From: Paraglaciecola sp. MB-3u-78
GTDB taxonomy: Bacteria > Pseudomonadota > Gammaproteobacteria > Enterobacterales > Alteromonadaceae
Assembly (NCBI RefSeq): GCF_002835935.1
Contig: NZ_PJCF01000009.1
Coordinates: forward strand, 1 to 64,000
Length of the DNA stretch: 64,000 nt
Direction: 5' to 3'
In this document: piece by piece, positions 36,117 through 46,210 of the stretch
How positions within the stretch are numbered: position 1 is the first letter of the stretch
How the letters are laid out: each line of letters begins with the position of its first letter
Made by a program: the position numbers and the translations under genes
Notes under the pieces: generated by a model
Database searches by the model: none
The model's input: only the letters and a program-made list of their open reading frames with translations
What the model was told of the DNA's origin: nothing

Positions 36117-37151
36117 TTATTTGGTAAGTTTTAACGCGTATTGGGCTAAAGGTTTAACAATAGCACCAACAGCTTGGGCTTCTTTATTTGACGCATTGCC
36201 ATCTTCAGCTCGTTTTGCCACACCTTGGGCAATAGCGCCTAAGCGGAAAAAACTAAAGGCTAGGTAGAAATTCCAATTATCGATTTTTTCGATACCCACC
36301 AATTTGCAATAAGCGTCTACATATTCTTGCTCTTCTGGGATCCCTAGGGGGACTCTCTCAATACCGCCTAATCCAGTCGCTTTGCCGACGTTTTCGGGCA
36401 AACGTAATTGCATACATTGGTACGCTAAATCAGCATAAGGATGACCTAAAGTAGATAACTCCCAATCCAATACAGCTAAGATTTTCGGCTCTGTTGGATG
36501 GAACATTAAGTTATCCATACGATAATCACCGTGCACCAAAGACACTTTGCCATCATCTTCTGGCAAATGTTTTTCTAGCCAAGCGATTAACTGATCCATT
36601 TCAGGGATATCTTGGGTTTCTGACAACTTGTATTGTTTGCTCCAACGGCTAAATTGGCGTTCGTAATAGTTGCCAGGTTTACCGTAATCACTCAAACCTA
36701 CTTTTTCGATATCCACACTATGCAGCGCAGCCAATACTTCCACCATTTCTTGATACATTTGGCTGCGTATAGTGTTGCTTGCAATTTCTGGTAATGCGCT
36801 ATCCCAAAACACCCGTCCTTCGACATATTCCATAATATAAAACATGCTGCCAATTAAGGATGTGTCTTCACATAGATGATAAACCTTCGCCACGGGTACT
36901 GTTGAGTGTTCAAGTGCAGCCAATACTTTATATTCACGATCAACGGCATGGGCAGACTTCAGTAACTTACCCGGTGGTTGGCGTCGCAACACATAAGACT
37001 GATTGGCCGTCATTAACTTAAAAGTGGGGTTTGATTGTCCACCAGCAAATTTAGTTGCCGTGACTGGCCCTTCAAAACCCGCCACATGTTGGGTTAAGTA
37101 GTCAGCCAAAAGCTGCTCGTCTAATTGATCAACTGAGCCTTTATCGGTCAT
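36117..37151 (-). CDS. APH-fold phosphotransferase family protein (ACAD10/11-like kinase)
   Basis: A 344-residue aminoglycoside-phosphotransferase fold protein. It shows FAGGQSNPTFKL (26-37), YVLRRQPPGKLLKSAHAVDREYKVL, catalytic SLVHGDYRMDNLMFHP (with the conserved HGDxxxxN) and VLDWELSTLGHP. It resembles the kinase half of eukaryotic ACAD10/11, which phosphorylates 4-hydroxyacyl-CoA so that the dehydrogenase half can act. The next upstream gene is an acyl-CoA dehydrogenase, 27 bases away, supporting that role. Confidence 0.88.
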   Translation of the reverse strand: MTDKGSVDQLDEQLLADYLTQHVAGFEGPVTATKFAGGQSNPTFKLMTANQSYVLRRQPPGKLLKSAHAVDREYKVLAALEHSTVPVAKVYHLCEDTSLIGSMFYIMEYVEGRVFWDSALPEIASNTIRSQMYQEMVEVLAALHSVDIEKVGLSDYGKPGNYYERQFSRWSKQYKLSETQDIPEMDQLIAWLEKHLPEDDGKVSLVHGDYRMDNLMFHPTEPKILAVLDWELSTLGHPYADLAYQCMQLRLPENVGKATGLGGIERVPLGIPEEQEYVDAYCKLVGIEKIDNWNFYLAFSFFRLGAIAQGVAKRAEDGNASNKEAQAVGAIVKPLAQYALKLTK

Positions 37152-37178
37152 ATCATTTTCCTTTTTATAAAAATCATA

Positions 37179-38393
37179 TTAGGCATTTTTATCTTTTGTT
37201 AGATTACGGCCTAATTGCATCATATGTACTTCATCAGGTCCATCAGCTAAACGGATAGTGCGAGCATAAGCATAAGTGGCAGAAAGAATAAAGTCTTGGC
37301 TCGTTCCCGCAGCACCGTGCATTTGGATCGCCTGATCAATCACATTACATGCCATTTTGGGTGCCACAATTTTAATCGCAGCAATAATATTGCGACTGAC
37401 TTTGTTGCCATATCTGTCCATGTTATCAGCTGCTTTTAGGGTTAATAAACGCGCCTGCTCAATATCACAATGCATTTGCGCAATACGTTCACGAATAGAC
37501 TGTTGTTTACTTAAAGGTTGTCCAAATGCAATACGGGTTTCGACTCGTTCACACGCCAAGTCTAAGGCGCGCTGCGCGCAACCAATTAAACGCATACAAT
37601 GATGTATTCTACCTGGCCCTAAACGGCCTTGCGCGATAGCAAAACCTTCTCCTTCGCCTACTAACAAGTTGGCAACCGGTACGCGCACATTATCAAAGGA
37701 TATCTCTGCATGCCCAATAGGTTCATCATAGTGCCCCATAGCAGCCAAAGGACGCACAACTGTGACACCCTTAGTATCCAAAGGGACTAAAATCTGTGAT
37801 TGTTGTGCGTGACGAGCGGCAGAGGGATCCGTTTTACCCATCACCACCATCACTTTACAATTGGCATTCATCGCGCCGCTGGTGTACCACTTAAGGCCGT
37901 TTATGACATATTCGTCGCCATCGCGCACAATAGACGTTTCAATGTTAGTGGCATCAGATGAAGCAACAGCAGGTTCGGTCATAGCAAAAGCTGAACGAAT
38001 TTTGCCCTCTAACAACGGCACTAACCATTTTTTCTTATCCTCTTCAGAGCCATAACGTGCCAGCACTTCCATATTACCGGTGTCAGGAGCACTGCAGTTA
38101 AATACTTCTCCACTCCACATCACGCGGCCCATAAGTTCGCATAATGGCGCATATTCTAAATTACTTAATCCTGCACCATAAGGCAGGTATTCTTCTGGTA
38201 AGAACAGATTCCATAAACCTGCATCTTTAGCTTTTTGTTTAAGTGCATCCATCATAGGAGGCGAAGTCCAGCGCTGTGCATTATTGTGAACAGCATCAAT
38301 ATATTCCTGCTCAACAGGGTAAATATGCTCATCCATAAAGGCTTGTAGGCGGTCAATCAGTTTTTGTGATTTATCGGAGTAATCAAAATTCAT
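37179..38393 (-). CDS. acyl-CoA dehydrogenase family protein
   Basis: A 404-residue FAD-dependent dehydrogenase. It has [20 protein letters not shown] (flavin-binding), [18 protein letters not shown], and C-terminal [21 protein letters not shown] and [33 protein letters not shown]. It is nearest the ACAD11 type given the adjoining kinase-like gene. It is located between a histidine phosphatase gene (13 bases away) and the kinase gene. Confidence 0.92.
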   Translation of the reverse strand: MNFDYSDKSQKLIDRLQAFMDEHIYPVEQEYIDAVHNNAQRWTSPPMMDALKQKAKDAGLWNLFLPEEYLPYGAGLSNLEYAPLCELMGRVMWSGEVFNCSAPDTGNMEVLARYGSEEDKKKWLVPLLEGKIRSAFAMTEPAVASSDATNIETSIVRDGDEYVINGLKWYTSGAMNANCKVMVVMGKTDPSAARHAQQSQILVPLDTKGVTVVRPLAAMGHYDEPIGHAEISFDNVRVPVANLLVGEGEGFAIAQGRLGPGRIHHCMRLIGCAQRALDLACERVETRIAFGQPLSKQQSIRERIAQMHCDIEQARLLTLKAADNMDRYGNKVSRNIIAAIKIVAPKMACNVIDQAIQMHGAAGTSQDFILSATYAYARTIRLADGPDEVHMMQLGRNLTKDKNA

Positions 38394-38406
38394 GGTTATA
38401 TTTCCT

Positions 38407-39084
38407 TTAGCTAAAGGTGATGGAGTCCAGTCTATCTGGGCTGTCTAAATGTGGGATATTATTAAAACTTGATAAACGTATATTGCTTTTGTTGAAGAAG
38501 AAATGACTAATGCTGGTGTTGCGGACTTGCATATTCAGCTCTATGACTTGGTTAGCATCCAGTCCTAATACTAAACTCATTAACATGGATATGGCTCCCC
38601 CTGAACTCACAATCAAAATAGGCTTATCGCTACCTTGCTGGCAAACTATCTGTAAAGCACGCTGGACTCTATTTTTAAAGTCTAGCCAGCTCTCATCTAG
38701 GGTATTTAATGGTAATAAGTCCTCAGACCATGCGTGCATCGCTAGTTTTAACAAACGGTAAAAATCAGCAGGTTTAGGTTTTTCAGGCAAACGACTTTGT
38801 GGGTTTAATGCCCGATAACTATCACCAATATTTTTGAAATCAAATTCATTAAAACCAATATCTACTGTCACAACAGGAAATTGACTTAAACCATCTAGAA
38901 TACCTTGGGTGGTTTCTCTGTGGCGAACCATGTCTCCCATAAATACTTGAGAGAAACTGATATCTCTTGATCTGAAGTATTCTCCAAGCCATCGCGCCTG
39001 TTGGTGACCCAGTTCACTTAACTTGTCGTAATTTTTTGCTCCAAATGAAGCTTGTCCATGACGGACTAAATAGATTTCAGACAC
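38407..39084 (-). CDS. histidine phosphatase family protein
   Basis: A 225-residue phosphoglycerate-mutase-like phosphatase. The phospho-accepting His lies in [11 protein letters not shown] (5-15), with a second basic motif in [10 protein letters not shown] and the closing His/Ser region [11 protein letters not shown]. It is the first gene of the four-gene operon. In ACAD11-type clusters a phosphatase has an undefined role, perhaps on a phosphorylated acyl intermediate. Confidence 0.88.
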   Translation of the reverse strand: MSEIYLVRHGQASFGAKNYDKLSELGHQQARWLGEYFRSRDISFSQVFMGDMVRHRETTQGILDGLSQFPVVTVDIGFNEFDFKNIGDSYRALNPQSRLPEKPKPADFYRLLKLAMHAWSEDLLPLNTLDESWLDFKNRVQRALQIVCQQGSDKPILIVSSGGAISMLMSLVLGLDANQVIELNMQVRNTSISHFFFNKSNIRLSSFNNIPHLDSPDRLDSITFS

Positions 39085-39499
39085 TTATTCACCGTTAATT
39101 TCACCGTTAATTTTTAACTCAATCGATAGTATTCTTAATAGATCTATAAGTTGAATTTATTATTTTAATTAAATTACATTTAGTAAATTTATATCACTAA
39201 CCCTATTTCTAAACAATCTGCTCGCAATCAACACATCCCTTAAGCGGTAAATGTTAAGTCTCACCCCAAAATTCCACTTATATTGATAAATAAACATTGA
39301 CAATATCAACATTAAACACGGTAAATAATTGAGCCTTTAAACAGTATTCAGATACTTCACAAGCCTCATATATACTGAATAGTGTAAATTTTAAGGTAAA
39401 AATGTGAAGCATTATGCATAAAAGTATTTTTAATTAACAATTTACAAACCAAACATTTACTTTTAATAATAATTTTTGATAAAGTACAGGTCTGATGAG
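39085..39499. other. AT-rich intergenic region between divergent operons
   Basis: A spacer between the acyl-CoA operon and the first TonB receptor gene. It is strongly A/T-rich and presumably contains both promoters. No ORF with support was found. Confidence 0.4.
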
Positions 39500-39535
39500 T
39501 GAGTCTTTTGAGCTTAAATACTGCTAAAAGATTCA
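39481..39535 (+). promoter_or_regulatory. leader hairpin of TonB receptor 1
   Basis: After aaagtacaggtctgatgag, TGAGTCTTTT (39500-39509) pairs with AAAAGATTCA (39526-39535), ten pairs with one G-U, about 65 bases upstream of the receptor start codon. A matching block precedes the second receptor. Confidence 0.5.
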
Positions 39536-39601
39536 TTTTCACCCTTTTTAAGCTAAAAAATCCGAAATAGACTAGCTCTGCTAGCATAAAGAGAACACAT
39601 A

Positions 39602-42181
39602 ATGAAACAGTCGCTCCCAACACGTTTTAAACCTTCTACCCTATCAAGTATTGTTGCTTTATCACTTACACTTAGTAGCTCCATGGCTTTTGCTCAAGAA
39701 ACTGAACAAGAAGGCCGTTTAGAAACCATCACTGTTACCGCACAAAAAAGAGCACAGAATCTTCAAGAAGTGCCAGTATCAGTCACCGCTTTTACCGGTG
39801 ATGAAATGGCCGAAGCCGTTATTAAAGACATGTACGATTTACAAACAAACGTACCAGGTTTGGGAGCGTTTCAAAGTCAAAGTGCTACCAACTCCAGTTT
39901 TTCTATTCGTGGCGTAGGTACTTCATCACAAAACTTTGGGCTTGAATCTTCTGTGGGTTTATATGTAGACGGTGTATATCGTGCTCGTCAAAATTCAATG
40001 ATCAATAACTTGGTCGATGTTGCGGCAGTAGAAGTACTCCGAGGCCCACAAGGTACGTTGTTTGGTAAAAACACCCCATCAGGTGCGATCCTTGTAAGCA
40101 CAGTTAAGCCGAGTCATGACGGTGGTGACGGTTTTGTTGAAGCCACAGTCGGTAACTATGGTTTGGTCAACCTATCAGGAGCCATGTCTTTCTCAGCGAT
40201 TGAAGATGTACTTGCATTTCGCGCAACCGCTTTCAGTAGTGAAAGAGATGGCACCATCAGTGATGTAAATTTGGGTGAAGATACACTTAATGACAGAAAT
40301 CGTTGGGGTGGCCGCTTGCAAGCGCTTTATACACCTAATGATGACGTATCTATCAGAGTCATCGCAGATTATTCAGAAATAGATGAAATCTGTTGTGGTG
40401 CACCGGTTCAGTTAAGTAACTTTGAAGCTTTAGAAATCCCTGGAAAGTTTGGCTCAGATGCAGCATTACCTAGTCTAGGCGGTACAGTTTTCGCTGGCGG
40501 CGATGCGTTTTACGATAGAGAAGTAGCCGTTTCGTTTTTGCCGGTGTCAACCATGACAGACAGAGGGTTGTCTGCAGAACTTAACTGGGATATTGATGAC
40601 AACTATACTTTTGTTTCAATCTCAGCGTATCGTAATTTTGAATCTTTCGATAATATCGATGCGGATTTTACCGATGCAGATTTGTTCGGAACAATTAACG
40701 ACTCTTCACAAGAATCATTTTCACAAGAAATCCGCCTAGATTATACTGGCGACAAAGTGAATTACATCTTAGGTGCCTACTACTTCACTCAAGAGTTAGA
40801 TTTAGAATACAGTTTGTACACCGATACCTTGTTTAATCCGTTCTTTATGTCTTCTTTGGGCGGTGCGCTTGATCCTCTTTTTGCAGGACTAAATCAAATA
40901 AGTGCCTTAACAGGTGGATTTATTGCTCCATCAGCAGAGGCCGCACCAGCTGGCACTGGGTTCGATCACATTGCAGCGCAAGAACATGAGAGTTATGCAC
41001 TTTTCGCACAATTTGATTATCAGTTTACTGATGAACTCACACTAACAGCTGGTATCCGCTACACAGATGAGACTAAGGACTTAGCCACAGAGTTTAGTGA
41101 AAACTTGCCAGGCGGCGCAGTGTTCCCGACTTTCTTCGCCTCAACGACTGAATTAGCGATTGGTGCTGGCGCAGCCGGCGCGGCACTGGGTAACATTGGC
41201 GCAGCATTGCTCTCTGGACAAGCTCCAACAGCAGCTGATTTAGAAGCTATTCGACCTTTTCAAACACTAGGTTGGGGCTTTAATGCATTAGGCGCAACAA
41301 CTGCCGCTCGTCCTAATATTGTTGAATCAATAGAAGATGATCAGATTACAGGTACAGTTAAATTAAGCTGGCAGCCAAACCGAGATACTTTGGTCTATGG
41401 TTCATATGGTACAGGTTACAAATCTGGCGGTACTAATACAGACCGAATAGCAAATGGCTTTGCACCTTTGTTTGATGCTGAGACTTCAGAATCTTTCGAG
41501 CTAGGTATAAAAAAGGATTTTCGTGATTATGATTTACGTATCAATGCAGCCGCGCATTACACCACAGTTGAAGATTTCCAAGCGAATACCTTTACAGGTA
41601 ATGGCTTTAACCTTCAAAACGCTGGTGATTATGAAATTTCTGGCTTTGAAGTGGAAGCAACTTGGCTACCCATGGATAGTCTTGAAGTGAATTTTGCTTG
41701 GGCATTTGTGGATGCACAGTATAAAACCTTTAAGGGTGGAAACTGTTGGGTAGCTTACACTTGGCATACAGGCATAGACGATCCAGGTCGTCAGAATCCA
41801 ACTGATCAATTCTGTGATCGTTCAGGTGACAGACCTGGTGGCGAGCCAGAGAATTATGCAGTGATCAGTGTGAAGAAAGACTTCGAAATGGCCGATGGCG
41901 TTTACAGTTATGTTCAAGGTGACTTCAGCCACACCAGCGACATTATCCTAGACGGTAGTAACGACCCATACGCCGTCCAAGATAGTTACAACGTGGTTAA
42001 CCTAAGATTCTTTATGAACTTTGAAGACTATGATATGGATGTGGTTGTTTGGGCGCGTAACTTACTTGACGAAGAGTACATCAACCGTACTAACTTCAAC
42101 GCCCCACTACAAACTGGTAAATTAAATGCGTATATGTCTGAACCTGCTACTTATGGTGTGACAGTTAAGAAACGTTTTTAA
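39602..42181 (+). CDS. TonB-dependent receptor
   Basis: An 859-residue outer membrane receptor that imports a substrate with energy from TonB. It has a signal peptide ending SMAFA-Q (about 31), a TonB box at LETITVTAQKR (40-50), and a plug domain with FSIRGVGTSSQNFGLESSVGLYVDGVYRAR and EVLRGPQGTLFGKNTPSGAI. A 22-strand barrel ends in VTVKKRF with the terminal Phe. The ligand is unknown. A Cys pair in RVIADYSEIDEICC is shared with the neighbouring receptor. It is followed by a terminator. Confidence 0.93.
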   Translation: MKQSLPTRFKPSTLSSIVALSLTLSSSMAFAQETEQEGRLETITVTAQKRAQNLQEVPVSVTAFTGDEMAEAVIKDMYDLQTNVPGLGAFQSQSATNSSFSIRGVGTSSQNFGLESSVGLYVDGVYRARQNSMINNLVDVAAVEVLRGPQGTLFGKNTPSGAILVSTVKPSHDGGDGFVEATVGNYGLVNLSGAMSFSAIEDVLAFRATAFSSERDGTISDVNLGEDTLNDRNRWGGRLQALYTPNDDVSIRVIADYSEIDEICCGAPVQLSNFEALEIPGKFGSDAALPSLGGTVFAGGDAFYDREVAVSFLPVSTMTDRGLSAELNWDIDDNYTFVSISAYRNFESFDNIDADFTDADLFGTINDSSQESFSQEIRLDYTGDKVNYILGAYYFTQELDLEYSLYTDTLFNPFFMSSLGGALDPLFAGLNQISALTGGFIAPSAEAAPAGTGFDHIAAQEHESYALFAQFDYQFTDELTLTAGIRYTDETKDLATEFSENLPGGAVFPTFFASTTELAIGAGAAGAALGNIGAALLSGQAPTAADLEAIRPFQTLGWGFNALGATTAARPNIVESIEDDQITGTVKLSWQPNRDTLVYGSYGTGYKSGGTNTDRIANGFAPLFDAETSESFELGIKKDFRDYDLRINAAAHYTTVEDFQANTFTGNGFNLQNAGDYEISGFEVEATWLPMDSLEVNFAWAFVDAQYKTFKGGNCWVAYTWHTGIDDPGRQNPTDQFCDRSGDRPGGEPENYAVISVKKDFEMADGVYSYVQGDFSHTSDIILDGSNDPYAVQDSYNVVNLRFFMNFEDYDMDVVVWARNLLDEEYINRTNFNAPLQTGKLNAYMSEPATYGVTVKKRF

Positions 42182-42208
42182 TTCATACTGTTTTAGTTAG
42201 ACAGTTTT

Positions 42209-42233
42209 AAGCCGGCATATGCCGGCTTTTTTA
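42209..42233 (+). terminator. rho-independent terminator
   Basis: AAGCCGGCATATGCCGGCTT, a perfect stem, followed by TTTT. It ends the first receptor transcript. Confidence 0.9.
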
Positions 42234-42460
42234 TTGCCTATAAAAATCTAATTGTCAAAACACATTATGCACCACTTCGTTTACTACCAATCTCGCTTCA
42301 CACCAATACAAATAAATAACGCAAGATTTTTTCGCAAACAGCACTTTCAACTCACATTTATAACTAAGAGCGATATTATTTGAATACAGGTATTAAATTA
42401 ACAAATTAACAACGCCGGTAACAATTCATTAACTTTTAACGTACTCTGGTAAAGTTGCAG
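42234..42460. other. intergenic region upstream of TonB receptor 2
   Basis: The spacer carries the promoter region of the second receptor. It is AT-rich, with no gene, and ends at the leader block. Confidence 0.4.
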
Positions 42461-42508
42461 GTCTAATGAGTGAATTTTTTTGGCTTCAAAGCTGTTCGGA
42501 AATTCACT
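42448..42508 (+). promoter_or_regulatory. leader hairpin of TonB receptor 2
   Basis: After ggtaaagttgcaggtctaat, AGTGAATTT (42469-42477) pairs with AAATTCACT (42500-42508), nine perfect pairs. Relative to receptor 1, a C-G pair is replaced by T-A and a G-U by A-U, while pairing is kept. Confidence 0.5.
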
Positions 42509-42553
42509 GTTTGTCATTTGTTTAGTAAGAAAGCCAAATAAGAGAAAACGTCA

Positions 42554-45001
42554 ATGAATAAAAATGCGATCAATAATTTCCCTCGGGCAAACAAAATCTT
42601 TAAAAAAACACTCTTAGTTTCAGCCATTTTAGGTGCATTTAGTGCCAATAACCTTCAAGCCCAAGAAGCCGCTGGAGCAGACGCAGAGCAAGAATTCGAA
42701 CGTATATTCGTTACAGCATCAAAACGAACGACAGGTTTACAAGAAACCCCTGTAGCCATTCAGGTAGTGTCTGGCAAGGCTATTAAACAAGCCAATATTG
42801 CGGATATAAATGACTTACAGATTTTGGTGCCTACACTTCGTGTCACACCATTAGAACGCTCTAGTAACGTTAACTTTTCTCTTCGTGGTTTTGGTAACGG
42901 AGCAAACAATACGGGCATTGAACCATCAGTAGGTATCTTTATCGATGGTGTATACCGCTCTCGCGCTGGTGGCGCCATTGGCAATTTACCAAGAGTGTCG
43001 CAAATTGAAGTACTCAGTGGCCCACAAAGCACCTTGTTTGGTAAAAATGCCTCTGCGGGTGTCATTAGTGTGCGTACTTTAGAGCCGTCTTATGACTTGG
43101 AAGGCAAAGTAGAAGTCGGTATTGGTAACTATAATAACCAGTTGGTAAAAGGTTACGTCACTAACGGTATCACAGATAACCTAGCCTACAGCTTATCTGG
43201 TGCCATTAACACACGTGATGGGTTTACCGAGAGTATTAGTAATGTTGAGGGGATCAAGGACCTCAATGACAAAGATAGATGGAACTTGCGTGGCCAAATG
43301 TTGTATGAACCAACCGAAGATGTGAAGGTTCGTTTTATTGCAGACTACAGCGAAATCAATGAGATTTGCTGTACCGTAGCGGCTGCTATTAATGGCCCAA
43401 CTACTGGAATTTCTCAAGCATTAGGTGGCATAGTGCTGGATGACGCAGACCCCTTTGCTTTTCAATCAGCTCTTAATACTAGCCCTACCAATGATGTAGA
43501 AGATGGCGGTGTGTCTGTGCAGGTTGATGTGGATTTTGAAGATTTTTCCTTCACCTCTATTACTGCCTACCGGACTAACGAAGTGCTTACCGGCGCTGAT
43601 GAGCCACATGATGTGGATTATAACTCTTCAGATGTCTTAAGTCTTTCAACTGATCTCAACATAGAAACAACGACTCAGGAATTCCGCCTGACTTCCACAG
43701 GCGAGCGCACGCTCGACTGGATGGTAGGCGGATTTTTCTTTACTGAAGAAGTTGAGTTTAGTGATAGCTTAAGTTTTGGTGAAGATGCAAGAGGTTTTAT
43801 TGACTTTTTAATTGGTGGCCCTGGTACATTTAGCGGTGTAGAGGCTGCAATGGGTTTGCCTGACGGTTTTTCTTATTCTGCAGGTTCGCTGATTAATACC
43901 AATTTTACCCAAGATAACGATGCTTATTCAATATTTGGTAACTTTGATTACCATATGTCGGATGCATTAACCGCTACCCTTGGCATCGCGTACACTCATG
44001 ATGAAAAAGAAGTCACTATCGCGCAACCCCTTAACCAGGCGTTATTTTCATCATTGCCATTACCTCCCGCTCCACACCCTCTGAGTGGCTTAAAAGCTGT
44101 GCAGTTTTTACCACCTAACCTAGATTTACCCAATTCAGTTGAAGACAACTCAACCACTGACAGTAAAACAACCTACTCTGTACGATTGGCCTATACATTA
44201 AATAAAAATGTCAATTTCTTTGCCACAGTTGCCACCGGGTTTAAAGCGACCTCATGGAATTTATCTCGTGATTCTCGCCCTTTCCCTAGTGATGAAGCTG
44301 CATTGGTTGCTGCTGGAATCACTCAGCCAAATCAAAGTTACGGCACCCGCTATGCTTCTCCTGAATTAGCAACGGTATATGAGCTAGGCATGAAGACACG
44401 CTTTAAAAAAGGCGGGCTGAATGTGACCATATTTGACCAAACCATTGAAGGCTTTCAATCCAGCACCTTTATTGGTAGCGGTTTTGTGTTAGCCAATGCG
44501 GGAGAGCAAACTACCAAAGGGATTGAGTTTGATTCTGTTTATCGTCCTTCTGATGAATGGACCTTGACCTTAGCAGGTACTTTCCTTGACCCAGTATACG
44601 ATTCATTTGTAGGTGCATCAGCTGTAGGTGGCGGACAAATTGATTTATCAGGTACTAAGCCCGCTGGCATTCATGAACAAAGCATCACCGCGGGTATTGT
44701 TTACAACTACGAGTTGGACAACGGTATGTACGGTTATGTGCGCACCGATTACATCTACGAAAGCGAGGTTGCACTTGTGTCGAACGTGCCAGACTCTTTG
44801 ACACGTGAAGTCAGTACCTTTAACGCAAGTGCCGGTCTGAACTTCGAAAACGGCGTAGCGTTACAACTTTACGTACGTAATCTCACTAACGACGAATATT
44901 TCTTATCAGGTTTCCCACCTCCAACGCAAACAGGAAGCTTTTCTGTCTATCCTAATCAACCACGCACCTTTGGTATTAACGTATCGTATGAGTTTTACTA
45001 A
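42554..45001 (+). CDS. TonB-dependent receptor (paralogue of the preceding one)
   Basis: 815 residues. It has a signal peptide to about ANNLQA-Q, a TonB box FERIFVTASKR (48-58), and a plug with FSLRGFGNGANNTGIEPSVGIFIDGVYRSRAGG and EVLSGPQSTLFGKNASAG. A barrel ends NVSYEFY, with a C-terminal aromatic. RFIADYSEINEICC corresponds to the RVIADYSEIDEICC segment of receptor 1, so the two look like tandem paralogues. The ligand is unknown. It has its own promoter region, leader and terminator. Confidence 0.93.
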   Translation: MNKNAINNFPRANKIFKKTLLVSAILGAFSANNLQAQEAAGADAEQEFERIFVTASKRTTGLQETPVAIQVVSGKAIKQANIADINDLQILVPTLRVTPLERSSNVNFSLRGFGNGANNTGIEPSVGIFIDGVYRSRAGGAIGNLPRVSQIEVLSGPQSTLFGKNASAGVISVRTLEPSYDLEGKVEVGIGNYNNQLVKGYVTNGITDNLAYSLSGAINTRDGFTESISNVEGIKDLNDKDRWNLRGQMLYEPTEDVKVRFIADYSEINEICCTVAAAINGPTTGISQALGGIVLDDADPFAFQSALNTSPTNDVEDGGVSVQVDVDFEDFSFTSITAYRTNEVLTGADEPHDVDYNSSDVLSLSTDLNIETTTQEFRLTSTGERTLDWMVGGFFFTEEVEFSDSLSFGEDARGFIDFLIGGPGTFSGVEAAMGLPDGFSYSAGSLINTNFTQDNDAYSIFGNFDYHMSDALTATLGIAYTHDEKEVTIAQPLNQALFSSLPLPPAPHPLSGLKAVQFLPPNLDLPNSVEDNSTTDSKTTYSVRLAYTLNKNVNFFATVATGFKATSWNLSRDSRPFPSDEAALVAAGITQPNQSYGTRYASPELATVYELGMKTRFKKGGLNVTIFDQTIEGFQSSTFIGSGFVLANAGEQTTKGIEFDSVYRPSDEWTLTLAGTFLDPVYDSFVGASAVGGGQIDLSGTKPAGIHEQSITAGIVYNYELDNGMYGYVRTDYIYESEVALVSNVPDSLTREVSTFNASAGLNFENGVALQLYVRNLTNDEYFLSGFPPPTQTGSFSVYPNQPRTFGINVSYEFY

Positions 45002-45020
45002 ACAGTAAACATCAAAATTG

Positions 45021-45044
45021 AAGCCGGCAATTGCCGGCTTTTTG
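45021..45044 (+). terminator. rho-independent terminator
   Basis: AAGCCGGCAATTGCCGGCTT followed by TTTG, a perfect 10-bp stem. It closes the second receptor transcript. Confidence 0.9.
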
Positions 45045-45174
45045 TTACCTGAAATAAGTAAAAGTGATCCATAAGACCACTTCAACAACTAAGCATTATG
45101 TAAGTGAGCTAGCTCGCTAATTAAACCCAAAGACATCCAAAAAGTTATGGCCTCGTGCAATAAGGTACAACATC

Positions 45175-45735
45175 ATGAAAAAATTAATCAACATTAATAT
45201 GCTCATTACCATCATATTACTGTCAGTCACGTCAGTTAGTACCAATGCAACAGAATGTCCAGATTTACTCAAGTTTGTAAAACGTAAACTTAACTCACAA
45301 GACACAGTGAATATGTGTGAAGCCTATCAAGGTAAAACGATTTTATTTGTGAATACGGCTAGTTACTGTGGTTTTACTCCGCAGTTTGAAGGTCTAGAGA
45401 CTCTATATAGCAAATACCAAGATAAGGGTTTTGTGGTACTGGGGTTCCCGTCGCATGATTTTAATCAAGAAGATAAAAGTGAAGTCAAAACAGGGCAAAT
45501 TTGCCGCTTAACCTACGGGGTTAAATTTCCCATGTTTGAGGCGATGTCAGTCAAAGGTGAAGATGTTGATCCTCTTTATAGGATGTTAGCGAATAAATCG
45601 GGTCAAGCGCCGAAGTGGAACTTTTTCAAGTACCTAATGGATAAAAATGGCAATGTTGTTAATGCATATGCTTCTGCTGTAAAACCTACAGATGCAACCT
45701 TAGTGAAAGATATCGAGATGGCGCTGCAATTATAA
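45175..45735 (+). CDS. glutathione peroxidase-like protein, periplasmic
   Basis: A 186-residue thiol peroxidase of the glutathione peroxidase family. An N-terminal signal (MKKLININMLITIILLSVTSVSTNA) suggests export. The peroxidatic Cys is in VNTASYCGFTPQF (about C65) and the family Trp-Asn in PKWNFFKYL. Where typical members have NQF after GFP, this one reads GFPSHDF, so the usual Gln of the catalytic tetrad is not at its place. The N-terminal extension with CPDLL and VNMCEAY adds two Cys that might be resolving residues or form a disulfide. Confidence 0.88.
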   Translation: MKKLININMLITIILLSVTSVSTNATECPDLLKFVKRKLNSQDTVNMCEAYQGKTILFVNTASYCGFTPQFEGLETLYSKYQDKGFVVLGFPSHDFNQEDKSEVKTGQICRLTYGVKFPMFEAMSVKGEDVDPLYRMLANKSGQAPKWNFFKYLMDKNGNVVNAYASAVKPTDATLVKDIEMALQL

Positions 45736-46210
45736 ACAATCGATCATAATGCATACGTCTAAATGTGCTATCACCACTGCAAACGCTATTATTTAAATCC
45801 CCCTACACCATAAAATGCCAAGGTACATGTGTAGGGCTGCCTGTAGTTTTAGCCTAGCCTTAGTCTTGTTCTTGTTACATTACTTCGCTGCTACCTATCC
45901 AATCAATAGACAGCGAAAAATAGAATAATGTATAGTCTAGGGTGCATGCATCCCACAGTCGTCATTTCCTCCCTACATAGCACCAAAAAGCCAAATCTGG
46001 ATATAATTAACCTTAGCTCTGGATAAGCCATACCGTCCAGCACCACTATTATCGCGCCTATGTTCGTTGAACTTGCTCACAATAGCGCGCTGTTCCCTCA
46101 CAAGCTCGCCTCGATAAACGCAATAATAGCAGCACTGGATGTGTTCAATGTCTTCGTAATGCAACTACAACTTTCTAACATACTGTTCGTCGGTCCAGAA
46201 AATCACATTT
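45736..46210. other. intergenic stretch with decayed sequence
   Basis: No supported gene. A minus-strand frame (45973-46164, MHYEDIEHIQCC...) has an in-frame continuation upstream through one stop codon, giving the look of a decayed gene, but no family is recognised. Confidence 0.35.

Noticed and set aside
45973-46164. Minus-strand frame MHYEDIEHIQCCYYC...
   Set aside because: A possible decayed gene remnant, but no family could be named and the frame is interrupted upstream.
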